A stretch of 64,000 nt of DNA from Flavobacterium sp. JAS. Lineage in GTDB: Bacteria > Bacteroidota > Bacteroidia > Flavobacteriales > Flavobacteriaceae. The translations under genes and the position numbers were made by a program. Positions 35,408 to 43,066 of this stretch are shown in pieces; the stretch's first letter is position 1; each line of letters begins with the position of its first letter. Under the pieces are notes generated by a model. The model saw nothing but the letters and a program-made list of their open reading frames with translations, was not told the DNA's origin and made no database searches. The DNA lies in assembly GCF_020991455.1 (NCBI RefSeq), contig NZ_JAJMOX010000005.1:124001-188000 (forward strand), given 5' to 3'.

Positions 35408-36637
35408 TTAATGCCCAACCATTATATCATCATCTGCAGATAATAACGCTTTTTGTTTGATAAAACGTTTTCCGATATTTAAAACAATAAACGCAGCAAT
35501 TGTGGTGGTTGTCATAATTGCAACCATTGGAGTTACAGAATTTTTTACAAAAATTCCAACAGCAAAAGAAGCCAACGCGCCCAATCCAAGCTGAATAGCG
35601 CCCATTAAAGCAGAAGCACTTCCGGTATTTTTAGCGAAAGGAGCCAATGTAAGCCCCGCAGTATTTGGATTTGAAATTCCTAAACAAGCTAAAAATAAGA
35701 ACAACATCCCGATTGTTTCATACAATCCTAAAAGGTTATTTAAAGCAAGAATTAGAAAAATAATACTAATTACAGATTGCGAAATCAAGGCACCAAAAAT
35801 CATTTGTTCACTCGAATATTTCTTCAATAACGCCGAATTTAATTGGCTTGAACCGATAAAACTAACAGACATAAAAGCAAAAATCCATCCGTAAGTTTTA
35901 GCATCTACATGGTAAATATTCATAAAAATGATAGGAGAGGCCGCTACGTATGAAAATAGTCCCGAAAAAGCGATAGAACCCGTAAATGCATACGTGTAAA
36001 ACTGAGGCTCTTTAAGCACCTTTAAGAAGTTCGTGATAATTGGTTTCGGTTTTAAAGATATCGAAGTATCAGGTTTATACGAATTTGGTAAACCAATTTG
36101 TGAAGCAATCAAAATAACGATTCCCATACACATCAAAATAAAGAATACTGTATGCCAGCCATAATCTTCGGTAACATAACCACCAATTGTTGGCGCCAAC
36201 ATTGGCGAAAGCCCAACGACAAGCATTAATAACGAAAATACTTTTGGAATATCCTTTACTGGAAATAAATCACGAACCATTGCTACAGAAGCCACTGTAG
36301 CAGCGCAACTACCAACTGCCTGTATGAAACGTAAAAGTATAAACGAATCGATATTGGTAACATAAATACAACCTAAAGAAGCCAAAATATAAACCATTAA
36401 CCCAACAAATAAAGGTTTTTTGCGTCCAAAACGATCCAATAAAGGACCATAAAGTAATTGTCCAGCCGAAATTCCGATAAAATAACTGGATAAACTCATA
36501 GAAACTTTGGCAACAGTAGTATGCAAATCTTTTGCAATCCCTGAGAAACCAGGCAAATACATATCAATTGAAAAAGGACCAAGTGCCGTTAAAGAACCTA
36601 AGATAAGTATTAGTTGAATGTATTTTTTTGTTGTCAT
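35408..36637 (-). CDS. MFS multidrug exporter, Bcr/CflA type
   Basis: A 409-residue membrane protein with twelve predicted helices. The start (QLILILGSLTALGPFSIDMY followed by LPGF) is the Bcr/CflA hallmark, and GPLLDRFGRKKPLFVGL is the conserved loop 2-3 motif G-x-x-x-D-R-x-G-R. Motif C appears as LVVGLSPMLAPTIGGYV. It should export drugs or metabolites by proton exchange. An exact TACCTTTG promoter box is upstream. A family A repeat abuts its stop. Confidence 0.92.
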   Translation of the reverse strand: MTTKKYIQLILILGSLTALGPFSIDMYLPGFSGIAKDLHTTVAKVSMSLSSYFIGISAGQLLYGPLLDRFGRKKPLFVGLMVYILASLGCIYVTNIDSFILLRFIQAVGSCAATVASVAMVRDLFPVKDIPKVFSLLMLVVGLSPMLAPTIGGYVTEDYGWHTVFFILMCMGIVILIASQIGLPNSYKPDTSISLKPKPIITNFLKVLKEPQFYTYAFTGSIAFSGLFSYVAASPIIFMNIYHVDAKTYGWIFAFMSVSFIGSSQLNSALLKKYSSEQMIFGALISQSVISIIFLILALNNLLGLYETIGMLFLFLACLGISNPNTAGLTLAPFAKNTGSASALMGAIQLGLGALASFAVGIFVKNSVTPMVAIMTTTTIAAFIVLNIGKRFIKQKALLSADDDIMVGH

Positions 36638-36666
36638 TTTCTTAAAAAAGTGCTTTTAATTTTTTG

Positions 36667-36674
36667 CAAAGGTA
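36667..36674 (-). promoter_or_regulatory. -7 promoter box for the MFS gene
   Basis: Minus-strand TACCTTTG matches TAnnTTTG exactly, 30 bases before the ATG at 36637. Confidence 0.55.
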
Positions 36675-36788
36675 AAGATTTCATACCTTGTTAGATAATT
36701 AAAACAATTTTAATAAAGTTTTGATAGTATTACGCAGTATTTAGTTTTTTAAAGTAATTAAAAATATTAATCTAAAAATCAAAGAATT

Positions 36789-37208
36789 ATGAAAAAGTAT
36801 TTATTATTATTGGCCTTTATTTTTACAACAATTTCATTTGCACAAACTATCACGTCTAAAAAAGAAGACGCAAATCCGGAACAGTATGCACTGCTTCAAA
36901 AAGTCAATCAATATTATCCCGACATCACTTTAAGCAAAACAGTTACAAACTTTTATGCTGACGGGAATATTATTGACACGCATCAGGAATTTGATTTAGC
37001 AACTTCAAAATTTTCAAGTTACAAAATCGGAATTGAGCCGGATAACAAAAAAGTATTATTTGAATACGTTTCTGATGAAACTGGAAAAGTTTACGGCGAT
37101 GTTACAATTTTTAAAGGAAATGCCTTGAGAACAACTTTTTCAGAAAAAAACAATGAAATTAACGTTGCCTTAAATGGAAAATCTGTTTATTTAAAAAAGT
37201 TAAAATAA
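36789..37208 (+). CDS. Exported protein of unknown function
   Basis: A 139-residue protein with a clear signal peptide (MKKYLLLLAFIFTTISFAQ, cleavage near residue 19). The mature part has no recognised domain and seems to consist of beta strands (KVLFEYVSDETGKVYGDVTI). It is divergent from the MFS gene and is followed by a strong terminator, so it is expressed alone. Confidence 0.72.
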   Translation: MKKYLLLLAFIFTTISFAQTITSKKEDANPEQYALLQKVNQYYPDITLSKTVTNFYADGNIIDTHQEFDLATSKFSSYKIGIEPDNKKVLFEYVSDETGKVYGDVTIFKGNALRTTFSEKNNEINVALNGKSVYLKKLK

Positions 37209-37227
37209 TAGATATAACACACAATTC

Positions 37228-37259
37228 AAAAAGCATACGCCACGGTGTATGCTTTTTTT
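37228..37259 (+). terminator. Rho-independent terminator
   Basis: AAAAAGCATAC and GTATGCTTTTTTT form an 11-base stem around GCCACGGT, with a T-run, 20 bases past the stop at 37208. Confidence 0.9.
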
Positions 37260-37298
37260 GGTTTATATTTGGCGCATATTTATTAAAAAAATCATTTA

Positions 37299-37679
37299 AT
37301 GAAAAAGATTATTCTGCTGTTGGTATTTATTTCATTTACAGCATATTCGCAAAATCGTTTTACCGGAACCTGGAGCACTGAAAATTGCAAGAATTGCAGC
37401 AAGAAATATATTCTTAAATTAAACATAGCACAGTCTGTTAGCAAGATATACGGAACCGCTGAAATTACAAGCGACGATAAAAATCTGGAATCCGGAGTTA
37501 TGGAAATTAGCGGATATGTATATGTTTTAGGCGATCGCGCTCAAATCAAGATAAAAACCAAAGATGGTTTATCAGCAGGCGCAGTTCTTATTGCAAATGA
37601 TGGAACGATACAATTCGCTAAAAGAGGCGGATCTGATTTAATTCCGCAAGAAACGATTCTCACTAAGTTATACGATTAA
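37299..37679 (+). CDS. Exported protein of unknown function
   Basis: A 126-residue protein with a signal peptide (MKKIILLLVFISFTAYSQ). The mature part begins NRFTGTWSTENCKNCSKKYI, which resembles small secreted beta-barrel proteins of the lipocalin/DUF2147 kind, but the usual DUF2147 motifs are not seen. Two Cys near residues 30-33 (CKNC) could form a disulphide or redox pair. It is preceded by the terminator of the previous gene and followed by a 290-base spacer. Confidence 0.7.
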   Translation: MKKIILLLVFISFTAYSQNRFTGTWSTENCKNCSKKYILKLNIAQSVSKIYGTAEITSDDKNLESGVMEISGYVYVLGDRAQIKIKTKDGLSAGAVLIANDGTIQFAKRGGSDLIPQETILTKLYD

Positions 37680-37709
37680 TCGGTGCTTTTAAAGCATGCC
37701 TATTTTGAA

Positions 37710-37741
<32 letters not shown>

Positions 37742-37765
37742 CAAAATCCCTTCCTGTTCAGTTCA

Positions 37766-37798
37766 TTGCAAATATTCTTTAAACATACTCTATTTTTG
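37766..37798 (+). promoter_or_regulatory. Possible promoter for the DUF294 gene
   Basis: TTG (37766-37768) and TATTTTTG (37791-37798) are 22 bases apart, longer than the usual 19. The predicted 5' leader to 37972 would be about 165 bases. No gene is seen in 37680-37971. Confidence 0.4.
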
Positions 37799-37971
37799 CA
37801 GAATATTAATTCGTCTTAGTTTTTTCAAGTATTAACAAGAATTTCAAGCTTTCTGATTCAATATTTTTTCACATTTATTCAAAATGTTTATATTCTCGTA
37901 AAGATGCTTTCGTTGTAAGAGTTTATTTTATTATTTTTACATTCGATACTTTAAAAAAATTATCAAAATAT

Positions 37972-39888
37972 ATGAATACAATCGCTGAGCATATTGCAGA
38001 TTTTTTAAAAGAATACCCGCCATTTGATAATTTAACTTTTCAGGAATTATCTGATATTGCAACCAATATTCGTGTTATAAATTTAGAAAAACATGCAATA
38101 TTGTTTCAAAACAATGATTTGCTTCACGACAGCTTTTATGTTGTAGCTTCTGGTATCATTAATTTAACAACAATTGCTGATGCCGAAGAAACGATTATCA
38201 ACAAATGTCATGAAGGTGATATTTTTGGTCTTCGACCTTTTTTCGCTAAGAATAACTACATGATGACGGCTAAAGCCCGTGAAGAAACTATTATTTATGC
38301 CATTCCTATTGCTGTTTTCAGACCTTTTGTAGCTAATAATTCAGATGTTTTGAACTTTTTATTAGAAAGTTTTGCTACAAATTCAAGACATACAAAAGAT
38401 AGCGTTGGCTCTAACGGAAAATTGATTTCTGATACTTCATTCTATGTAGATCAGCAGTCAGAAATGCAATATATTCAGTCTCTTAGCTATAATAATTCAC
38501 CATTAACAACTGATGCAAATCATATTGTTAAGGATGTTGCTATATTAATGACTGATGCTATGGTTGATAATATCATTGTGTGCGAAAAAAATCGCCCAAT
38601 TGGTATTGTTACAGCTACAGATTTGTCGTCTAAGATAGCGACAGGACGTTACCCTATTACAGAAACGATTGACAAAATTATGTCATCGCCTGTCGTTACT
38701 GTAATTGAAAATGTTTCTCTGGCTGAGGCGCAATTATTAATGTTAAAACACAATGTGACACATTTATGTGTTACAAAAGACGGTACGAATAAATCTGCTG
38801 TAAAAGGAATTATTTCTGAGCACGATCTAATTGTGGCTCAAGCCAGTAACCCTGGTGTTTTAATTAAAGAAATTAAACGTTCTCAACTGCCAAAAGATTT
38901 AAAACAAATACGAGATCGCTTGTCTGATTTGATTCAGAATTCGATTCAGAAAAATATTCCGATTTCACATATTAGCAATATTGTAAGTGAAATTAATCTG
39001 GCGATAATTAAACGTTCTGTTGAATTAGCAATTTTAGACTTAGGCTCACCTCCTGCCCGTTTTGCATGGTTAAGTATTGGTAGTCAAGGGCGTAAAGAAC
39101 AGCTTTTACTAACAGATCAGGATAGTATTTTGATTTTTGAAGATGTTGCTCCGGAAAAATACAGAGAAGTAAAAGATTATTTCCTTAGATTAGCAAAAAG
39201 AGCTACATCTATACTTGAAAAAGTGGGCTATGATTTTTGTCCAAATGGACACATGGGAAGTAACATGCTTTGGTGTAAATCATTGACTGACTGGACAAAA
39301 CAATACAACAGCTGGATGAATACTCCAGGTGAAAACAGTAATGATTTAAGCAGTATTTTCTTTGATTATGAGATCGTTTTTGGGGAACCAAAAATCGAAG
39401 AAGTTATTGAGAATGTTATTTTCAAAAATGCCGTTAACAACACCTTATTCTTTGACTTTTTAGGAAATGATGCCTTGAAGAAGAATTCTCCTTTGAGTTT
39501 TTTCAAAAAATTCATTGTTGAGGAAGAAGGTCCGGAAAAAGGGAAATTTGATATCAAAACCCGCGCATTAATGCCCTTGATTGATGGTGCACGTTTATTA
39601 ATTTTGAACGCAAACATCAAAGGAATCAAGAATACTTATTTAAGATTCAAACAATTAGCAATAACAGATTCTAAAAATGCAGAGATATACTTAAGTTGTG
39701 CTGAAGCTTTTTTAACATTATCTAAATTTAGAACTGTTGAAGGATTAAAAAATGATAACTCTGGGCAATATATAAGTTTAAGAGAAATGTCTAAAACAGA
39801 CAAAGAGAAGTTAAAAAATGCTTTGACACCAATGAAAGATCTTGAGGAATTAATTAAGAGTAAATTTCAATTGACCCAATTCTCATAA
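37972..39888 (+). CDS. cNMP-binding, CBS-pair and DUF294 nucleotidyltransferase-like protein
   Basis: A 638-residue signalling protein. Residues about 15-130 are a cyclic-nucleotide-binding barrel (LFQNNDLLHDSFYVVASGII), about 165-295 a CBS pair (VVTVIENVSLAEAQLLMLKH), and about 310 onwards DUF294 plus its C-terminal partner. WLSIGSQGRKEQLLLTDQDS is the nucleotidyltransferase-like G-S...D-x-D. The combination senses adenylates; in many bacteria it adjoins acetyl-CoA synthetase or acetate permease genes. The next gene begins 2 bases after its stop, and acs lies 3 kb further on. Confidence 0.9.
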   Translation: MNTIAEHIADFLKEYPPFDNLTFQELSDIATNIRVINLEKHAILFQNNDLLHDSFYVVASGIINLTTIADAEETIINKCHEGDIFGLRPFFAKNNYMMTAKAREETIIYAIPIAVFRPFVANNSDVLNFLLESFATNSRHTKDSVGSNGKLISDTSFYVDQQSEMQYIQSLSYNNSPLTTDANHIVKDVAILMTDAMVDNIIVCEKNRPIGIVTATDLSSKIATGRYPITETIDKIMSSPVVTVIENVSLAEAQLLMLKHNVTHLCVTKDGTNKSAVKGIISEHDLIVAQASNPGVLIKEIKRSQLPKDLKQIRDRLSDLIQNSIQKNIPISHISNIVSEINLAIIKRSVELAILDLGSPPARFAWLSIGSQGRKEQLLLTDQDSILIFEDVAPEKYREVKDYFLRLAKRATSILEKVGYDFCPNGHMGSNMLWCKSLTDWTKQYNSWMNTPGENSNDLSSIFFDYEIVFGEPKIEEVIENVIFKNAVNNTLFFDFLGNDALKKNSPLSFFKKFIVEEEGPEKGKFDIKTRALMPLIDGARLLILNANIKGIKNTYLRFKQLAITDSKNAEIYLSCAEAFLTLSKFRTVEGLKNDNSGQYISLREMSKTDKEKLKNALTPMKDLEELIKSKFQLTQFS

Positions 39889-39890
39889 AT

Positions 39891-40487
39891 ATGCTAGACT
39901 GGATTAAAAATATCAATAAGGAATATCCGGATTTCTGGAAAGATTATCTAACTAAATTCGAAACAAAACCTAACCGATTTGTAGTTTTATCGACAGAAAC
40001 TTCAGGATTAAACCCCAACAAGGATGTTATTTTGTCTTTAGGAGCTTTTTCGGTAGTTGATGATAGTATTGTAATTAAAGATAATTTTGAAGCTGTTTTG
40101 TTACAGTACAAATTTTTGCAGGATAACGGGCTTTCGAATGAGTTTATCATTGAGAGCAAAATGCTTAAAATGCCTGAACCAGATGCTATTGAAGCTTTGG
40201 TGAATTTTATTGGTAACGCTATTTTAGTTGGTCATCATATTAATTTTGATATCGAAATGCTAAATGCTGCATTAGAACGTCTGGATTGCGGAAGATTAAA
40301 AAACGAAGCTTTGGATGTTGATATGATGTATCGAAAATTAACAGATATTAATGATAAACAATTTTCGCTTGACGATTTAACCGAAATATACAAAATCCCA
40401 AAAAGTGATCGAAATTCATCGGCTGAAGATGCATATAAAATTGCTCTTTTGTTTTTGAAACTAAAATCAAGATTAGGGATTAAGTAA
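39891..40487 (+). CDS. DnaQ-like 3'-5' exonuclease fold protein, active site degenerate
   Basis: A 198-residue protein of the DEDDh exonuclease fold (DNA polymerase III epsilon-like). The first motif reads VVLSTETSGLNP, with Ser 34 where active enzymes have Asp (DxE). Glu 36 remains. The second motif GHHINFDIEML keeps Asp 120. The third, RNSSAEDAYK, keeps Asp 180 but has no His. It starts 2 bases after the DUF294 gene's stop, as in the typical partner arrangement. It may be a non-catalytic partner of the DUF294 protein. A bidirectional terminator follows. Confidence 0.85.
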   Translation: MLDWIKNINKEYPDFWKDYLTKFETKPNRFVVLSTETSGLNPNKDVILSLGAFSVVDDSIVIKDNFEAVLLQYKFLQDNGLSNEFIIESKMLKMPEPDAIEALVNFIGNAILVGHHINFDIEMLNAALERLDCGRLKNEALDVDMMYRKLTDINDKQFSLDDLTEIYKIPKSDRNSSAEDAYKIALLFLKLKSRLGIK

Positions 40488-40521
40488 AATTAAAGACTCT
40501 TTCACCATATAAGTGATATAT

Positions 40522-40553
40522 GAAGAAGCCTCTTAATTTTAAGAGGCTTCTTC
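40522..40553. terminator. Bidirectional terminator between convergent genes
   Basis: GAAGAAGCCTCTTAA and its perfect complement flank TT. It lies between the exonuclease-like gene (ending 40487) and the GlxA-type regulator gene (ending 40562). Confidence 0.9.
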
Positions 40554-40561
40554 GTTTCTAT

Positions 40562-41542
40562 TTATTGCGGAATACTCATTTTATTATACTTGTTACGATA
40601 TTCAATTGGAGTAAGACCTGTTATTTTCTTAAAAATTGTTCTAAATGCTTTTGTATCTGTATAACCTACATCGTACATCACTTCATTAATATTTTTTCTG
40701 CTCGTTTCAAAACTACGTTTGGCAAATTCTATTTTAACGCGGTTTACATATACCAAGACCGAATTATTGGTGGCAACTTTAAAACGTCTTTCAAAGCTTC
40801 TTCTTCCTAAAGACGCTAATTCAGACAATCCTTCAATTGTTAATTTTTCCTGAATATTATTTTCAATAAAATTCTGCGTTTTTTTTATAACTTCATCAGT
40901 ATGTTTTTTCTGTCCCTGAAACATTGCAAATGCTAACTGGCTTTCTCTATCTATATCTATCGCGAAATATTTAGAAGTCAGAATAGCTGTTTCTCTATCT
41001 GTATATTTTTCTACTAAGTGTAAAAGTAAATTCCAATAGGATTTTGCGCCACCACTGGAGTAAATTCTATTTTCTTCAGTAAGAATACTTCCTTCAACTA
41101 CTTCAATATTTGGAAACATTTCGCGAAACTCATTTTGAAATCCCCAATGCGTAGAACATTTTTTACCATTAAGCAAACCTGTAGAGGCTAACAAAAAGGC
41201 ACCAACACATAACGAAGCAACTTCTGCTCCTTTTTTATACTGTTCATTTATCCACGGCAGTAGTTTTTCATTTTGAGCAATGGCGCTTTTCATATCTCCA
41301 AACAAAGCTGGTATTATAATCAAATCTGTTTTTTCAACATCTTCTAAAAGTTGGGAGGCATTTACAGAATACAAACCATTATTAAGTTTTACTTCTTTTT
41401 TTAATCCAACCAATTGCACATCAAACAATGCCTTTTTACCTGATGCGATCAAAAACTGATTCACTGCAGAAAACAAATACTGTGGATCTGCAATGGCTTG
41501 CAAAACCGAACTTTCAGGAACAAGAATGCTTACTTTTTTCAT
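40562..41542 (-). CDS. GlxA-type transcriptional regulator (DJ-1/PfpI plus AraC)
   Basis: A 326-residue regulator. Residues about 1-190 form a DJ-1/PfpI-like domain with SLCVGAFLLASTGLLNGKKC (the Cys at the nucleophile elbow), and about 215-320 an AraC HTH pair (SRKNINEVMYDVGYTDTKAF, KKITGLTPIEYR). The DJ-1 part is thought to sense ligands rather than act as an enzyme. It is divergent from the VOC-SRPBCC-DUF4287 operon and is probably its regulator. The shared spacer is about 150 bases and holds a good rightward promoter. Confidence 0.9.
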   Translation of the reverse strand: MKKVSILVPESSVLQAIADPQYLFSAVNQFLIASGKKALFDVQLVGLKKEVKLNNGLYSVNASQLLEDVEKTDLIIIPALFGDMKSAIAQNEKLLPWINEQYKKGAEVASLCVGAFLLASTGLLNGKKCSTHWGFQNEFREMFPNIEVVEGSILTEENRIYSSGGAKSYWNLLLHLVEKYTDRETAILTSKYFAIDIDRESQLAFAMFQGQKKHTDEVIKKTQNFIENNIQEKLTIEGLSELASLGRRSFERRFKVATNNSVLVYVNRVKIEFAKRSFETSRKNINEVMYDVGYTDTKAFRTIFKKITGLTPIEYRNKYNKMSIPQ

Positions 41543-41601
41543 CTTTTGATTTTATATTTTTTTTTATAAAGATAAGAAAAAGACGTAAAAACCCCTCTAT
41601 G

Positions 41602-41630
41602 TTGTCATTTACGCACAGCATTTATTTTTG
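41602..41630 (+). promoter_or_regulatory. Promoter for the VOC-SRPBCC-DUF4287 operon
   Basis: TTG (41602-41604) and TATTTTTG (41623-41630), 18 bases apart, match the Bacteroidetes pattern. A 10-base palindrome, AGTTGCAACT (41635-41644), follows the box at the expected start site and could be an operator. Confidence 0.65.
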
Positions 41631-41691
41631 TAACTAGTTGCAACTTTGTCTTGTCAGTTTAATTAAGAACTAACATAAAAAATAAAACAAA

Positions 41692-42147
41692 ATGACAACA
41701 ATTAATTCTTACCTAACTTTTAACGGCAATTGCCGTGAAGCAATGACATTCTATAAAGAATGTTTGGGCGGTCAACTTATATTACAAACAGTAGCCGAAT
41801 CGCCAGTATCAGATCAAATGCCTGAACAAATGAAAGAATGTATTTTACATTCAATGCTTACAAGCGGCAACATTACTATCATGGGTTCTGACATGGCGCC
41901 GCAAACATTAGTAAAAGGCAATGCAGTTTCGCTTATGCTTAATTTTTCAAGTGAAGAAGAAACGCGAAAAGTTTATGCAAACTTATCCAAAAACGGAGAT
42001 GCTTCTCAACCTTTAGAAATAATGTTTTGGGGTGCTTTATTCGGACATTTAACTGACAAGTTTGGTAATCAATGGATGTTTAATTTCGATGCTAATCAAA
42101 ACCATAATGAAACTAAATCACTAATAGAAACTACGCAAACTTTTTAA
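41692..42147 (+). CDS. VOC-family protein, PhnB-like
   Basis: A 151-residue protein of the PhnB/3-demethylubiquinone methyltransferase-like VOC group: INSYLTFNGNCREAMTFYKE CLGG is the standard opening, given here in two pieces, and FWGALFGHLTDKFGNQWMFN the standard end. It has no methyltransferase motif, so that label would be misleading. Its role is unknown. It is the first gene of an operon with the SRPBCC and DUF4287 genes (gaps of 18 and 24 bases), divergent from the GlxA-type regulator. Confidence 0.9.
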   Translation: MTTINSYLTFNGNCREAMTFYKECLGGQLILQTVAESPVSDQMPEQMKECILHSMLTSGNITIMGSDMAPQTLVKGNAVSLMLNFSSEEETRKVYANLSKNGDASQPLEIMFWGALFGHLTDKFGNQWMFNFDANQNHNETKSLIETTQTF

Positions 42148-42165
42148 TTAATCAACTTAACAAAA

Positions 42166-42711
42166 ATGAAAATGATAATCGTAAAAATAATAACTGTATT
42201 GGTAGCCATAATATCACTGGCTTTAGTAGTGGCAATGTTCACAAAAGATAAATACACCATAACAAGACAAATCGTAATTAACAAATCTAAACATGATGTT
42301 TTTGATTTTATAAAACTAAATCAAAATCAGAAATTGTACAGTAAATGGTTACTGCTTGACCCGAATACCAAAATTGAAATAAAAGGAGCAGCCGATGGAA
42401 CATCTGGTTCCGTTTTAGCTTTTGAAAGTAAGCATCACAAGACCGGAAAAGGAGAATGGGAAATAAAAAAAGTAACCGATGGTGAAAAAGTCGATTTTGA
42501 GCTTCGTTTTTTAGCACCTTATGTTTTTACTGCAAACGGATATATGGCTACCGAAAGTTTATCTGCAAATCAAACAAAGTTAAACTGGGTATATAACAGC
42601 GGAATGAATTGGCCTAAAAATTTTATGCTTATTTTTCTGGATATGGATAAATTAATAGGATCTGATGTAGAGGAAAGTCTCCACAACATAAAAACTATTG
42701 TCGAAAAATAA
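42166..42711 (+). CDS. SRPBCC-family protein with N-terminal membrane anchor
   Basis: A 181-residue protein. Residues about 4-24 (VKIITVLVAIISLALVVAMF) form one hydrophobic helix, and the rest is a polyketide-cyclase-type SRPBCC fold (ITRQIVINKSKHDVFDFIKL, YSKWLLLDPN, GSVLAFESKHHKTGKGEWEI). Such domains bind hydrophobic ligands; none is predictable. It lies between the VOC and DUF4287 genes, within one transcript. Confidence 0.88.
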   Translation: MKMIIVKIITVLVAIISLALVVAMFTKDKYTITRQIVINKSKHDVFDFIKLNQNQKLYSKWLLLDPNTKIEIKGAADGTSGSVLAFESKHHKTGKGEWEIKKVTDGEKVDFELRFLAPYVFTANGYMATESLSANQTKLNWVYNSGMNWPKNFMLIFLDMDKLIGSDVEESLHNIKTIVEK

Positions 42712-42735
42712 TCAACCATTAAAATCTATAACATT

Positions 42736-42954
42736 ATGTCATTTCAAGCGTATCTAACAAACATTAAAGCAAAGACAGGTAAAGGACCTGATGATTTTAA
42801 AATTATATCGGACCAAAAGGGATTTTCGGTAGACGGACAGTTAAAACCAGAAATAAAAGCGGGTGAAATTGTGACCTGGCTAAAAACAGATTTTGATTTA
42901 GGGCATGGACATGCAATGGCTATTTATGCACTTCTTAAGGGAATAAGAAAATAA
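42736..42954 (+). CDS. DUF4287 small protein
   Basis: A 72-residue protein matching DUF4287: SFQAYLTNIKAKTGKGPDDF at the start, then EIKAGEIVTWLKTDFDLGHG HAMAIYALLKG in two pieces. The family is tiny, often fused or adjacent to SRPBCC proteins, and its function is unknown. The conserved GHGHA could bind a metal. Last gene of the operon, followed by a shared terminator. Confidence 0.88.
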   Translation: MSFQAYLTNIKAKTGKGPDDFKIISDQKGFSVDGQLKPEIKAGEIVTWLKTDFDLGHGHAMAIYALLKGIRK

Positions 42955-43015
42955 AACACATAATACGAATTCCTTAAAACATTGCTACACGTTACCTATT
43001 GTTTCTGACATTAAA

Positions 43016-43048
43016 TAAAAAAGCTGCCTCGATTGAGACAGCTTTTTT
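43016..43048. terminator. Bidirectional terminator
   Basis: AAAAAAGCTGCCTC and GAGACAGCTTTTTT pair with one mismatch, with T-runs on both strands. It lies between the DUF4287 gene and acs, which converge. Confidence 0.9.
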
Positions 43049-43066
43049 ATTTTTATTGAGAAGATC

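Noticed and set aside
41692..42147. Calling the VOC protein a ubiquinone methyltransferase
   Set aside because: No SAM-binding motif is present; the name is a historical label for this VOC group.
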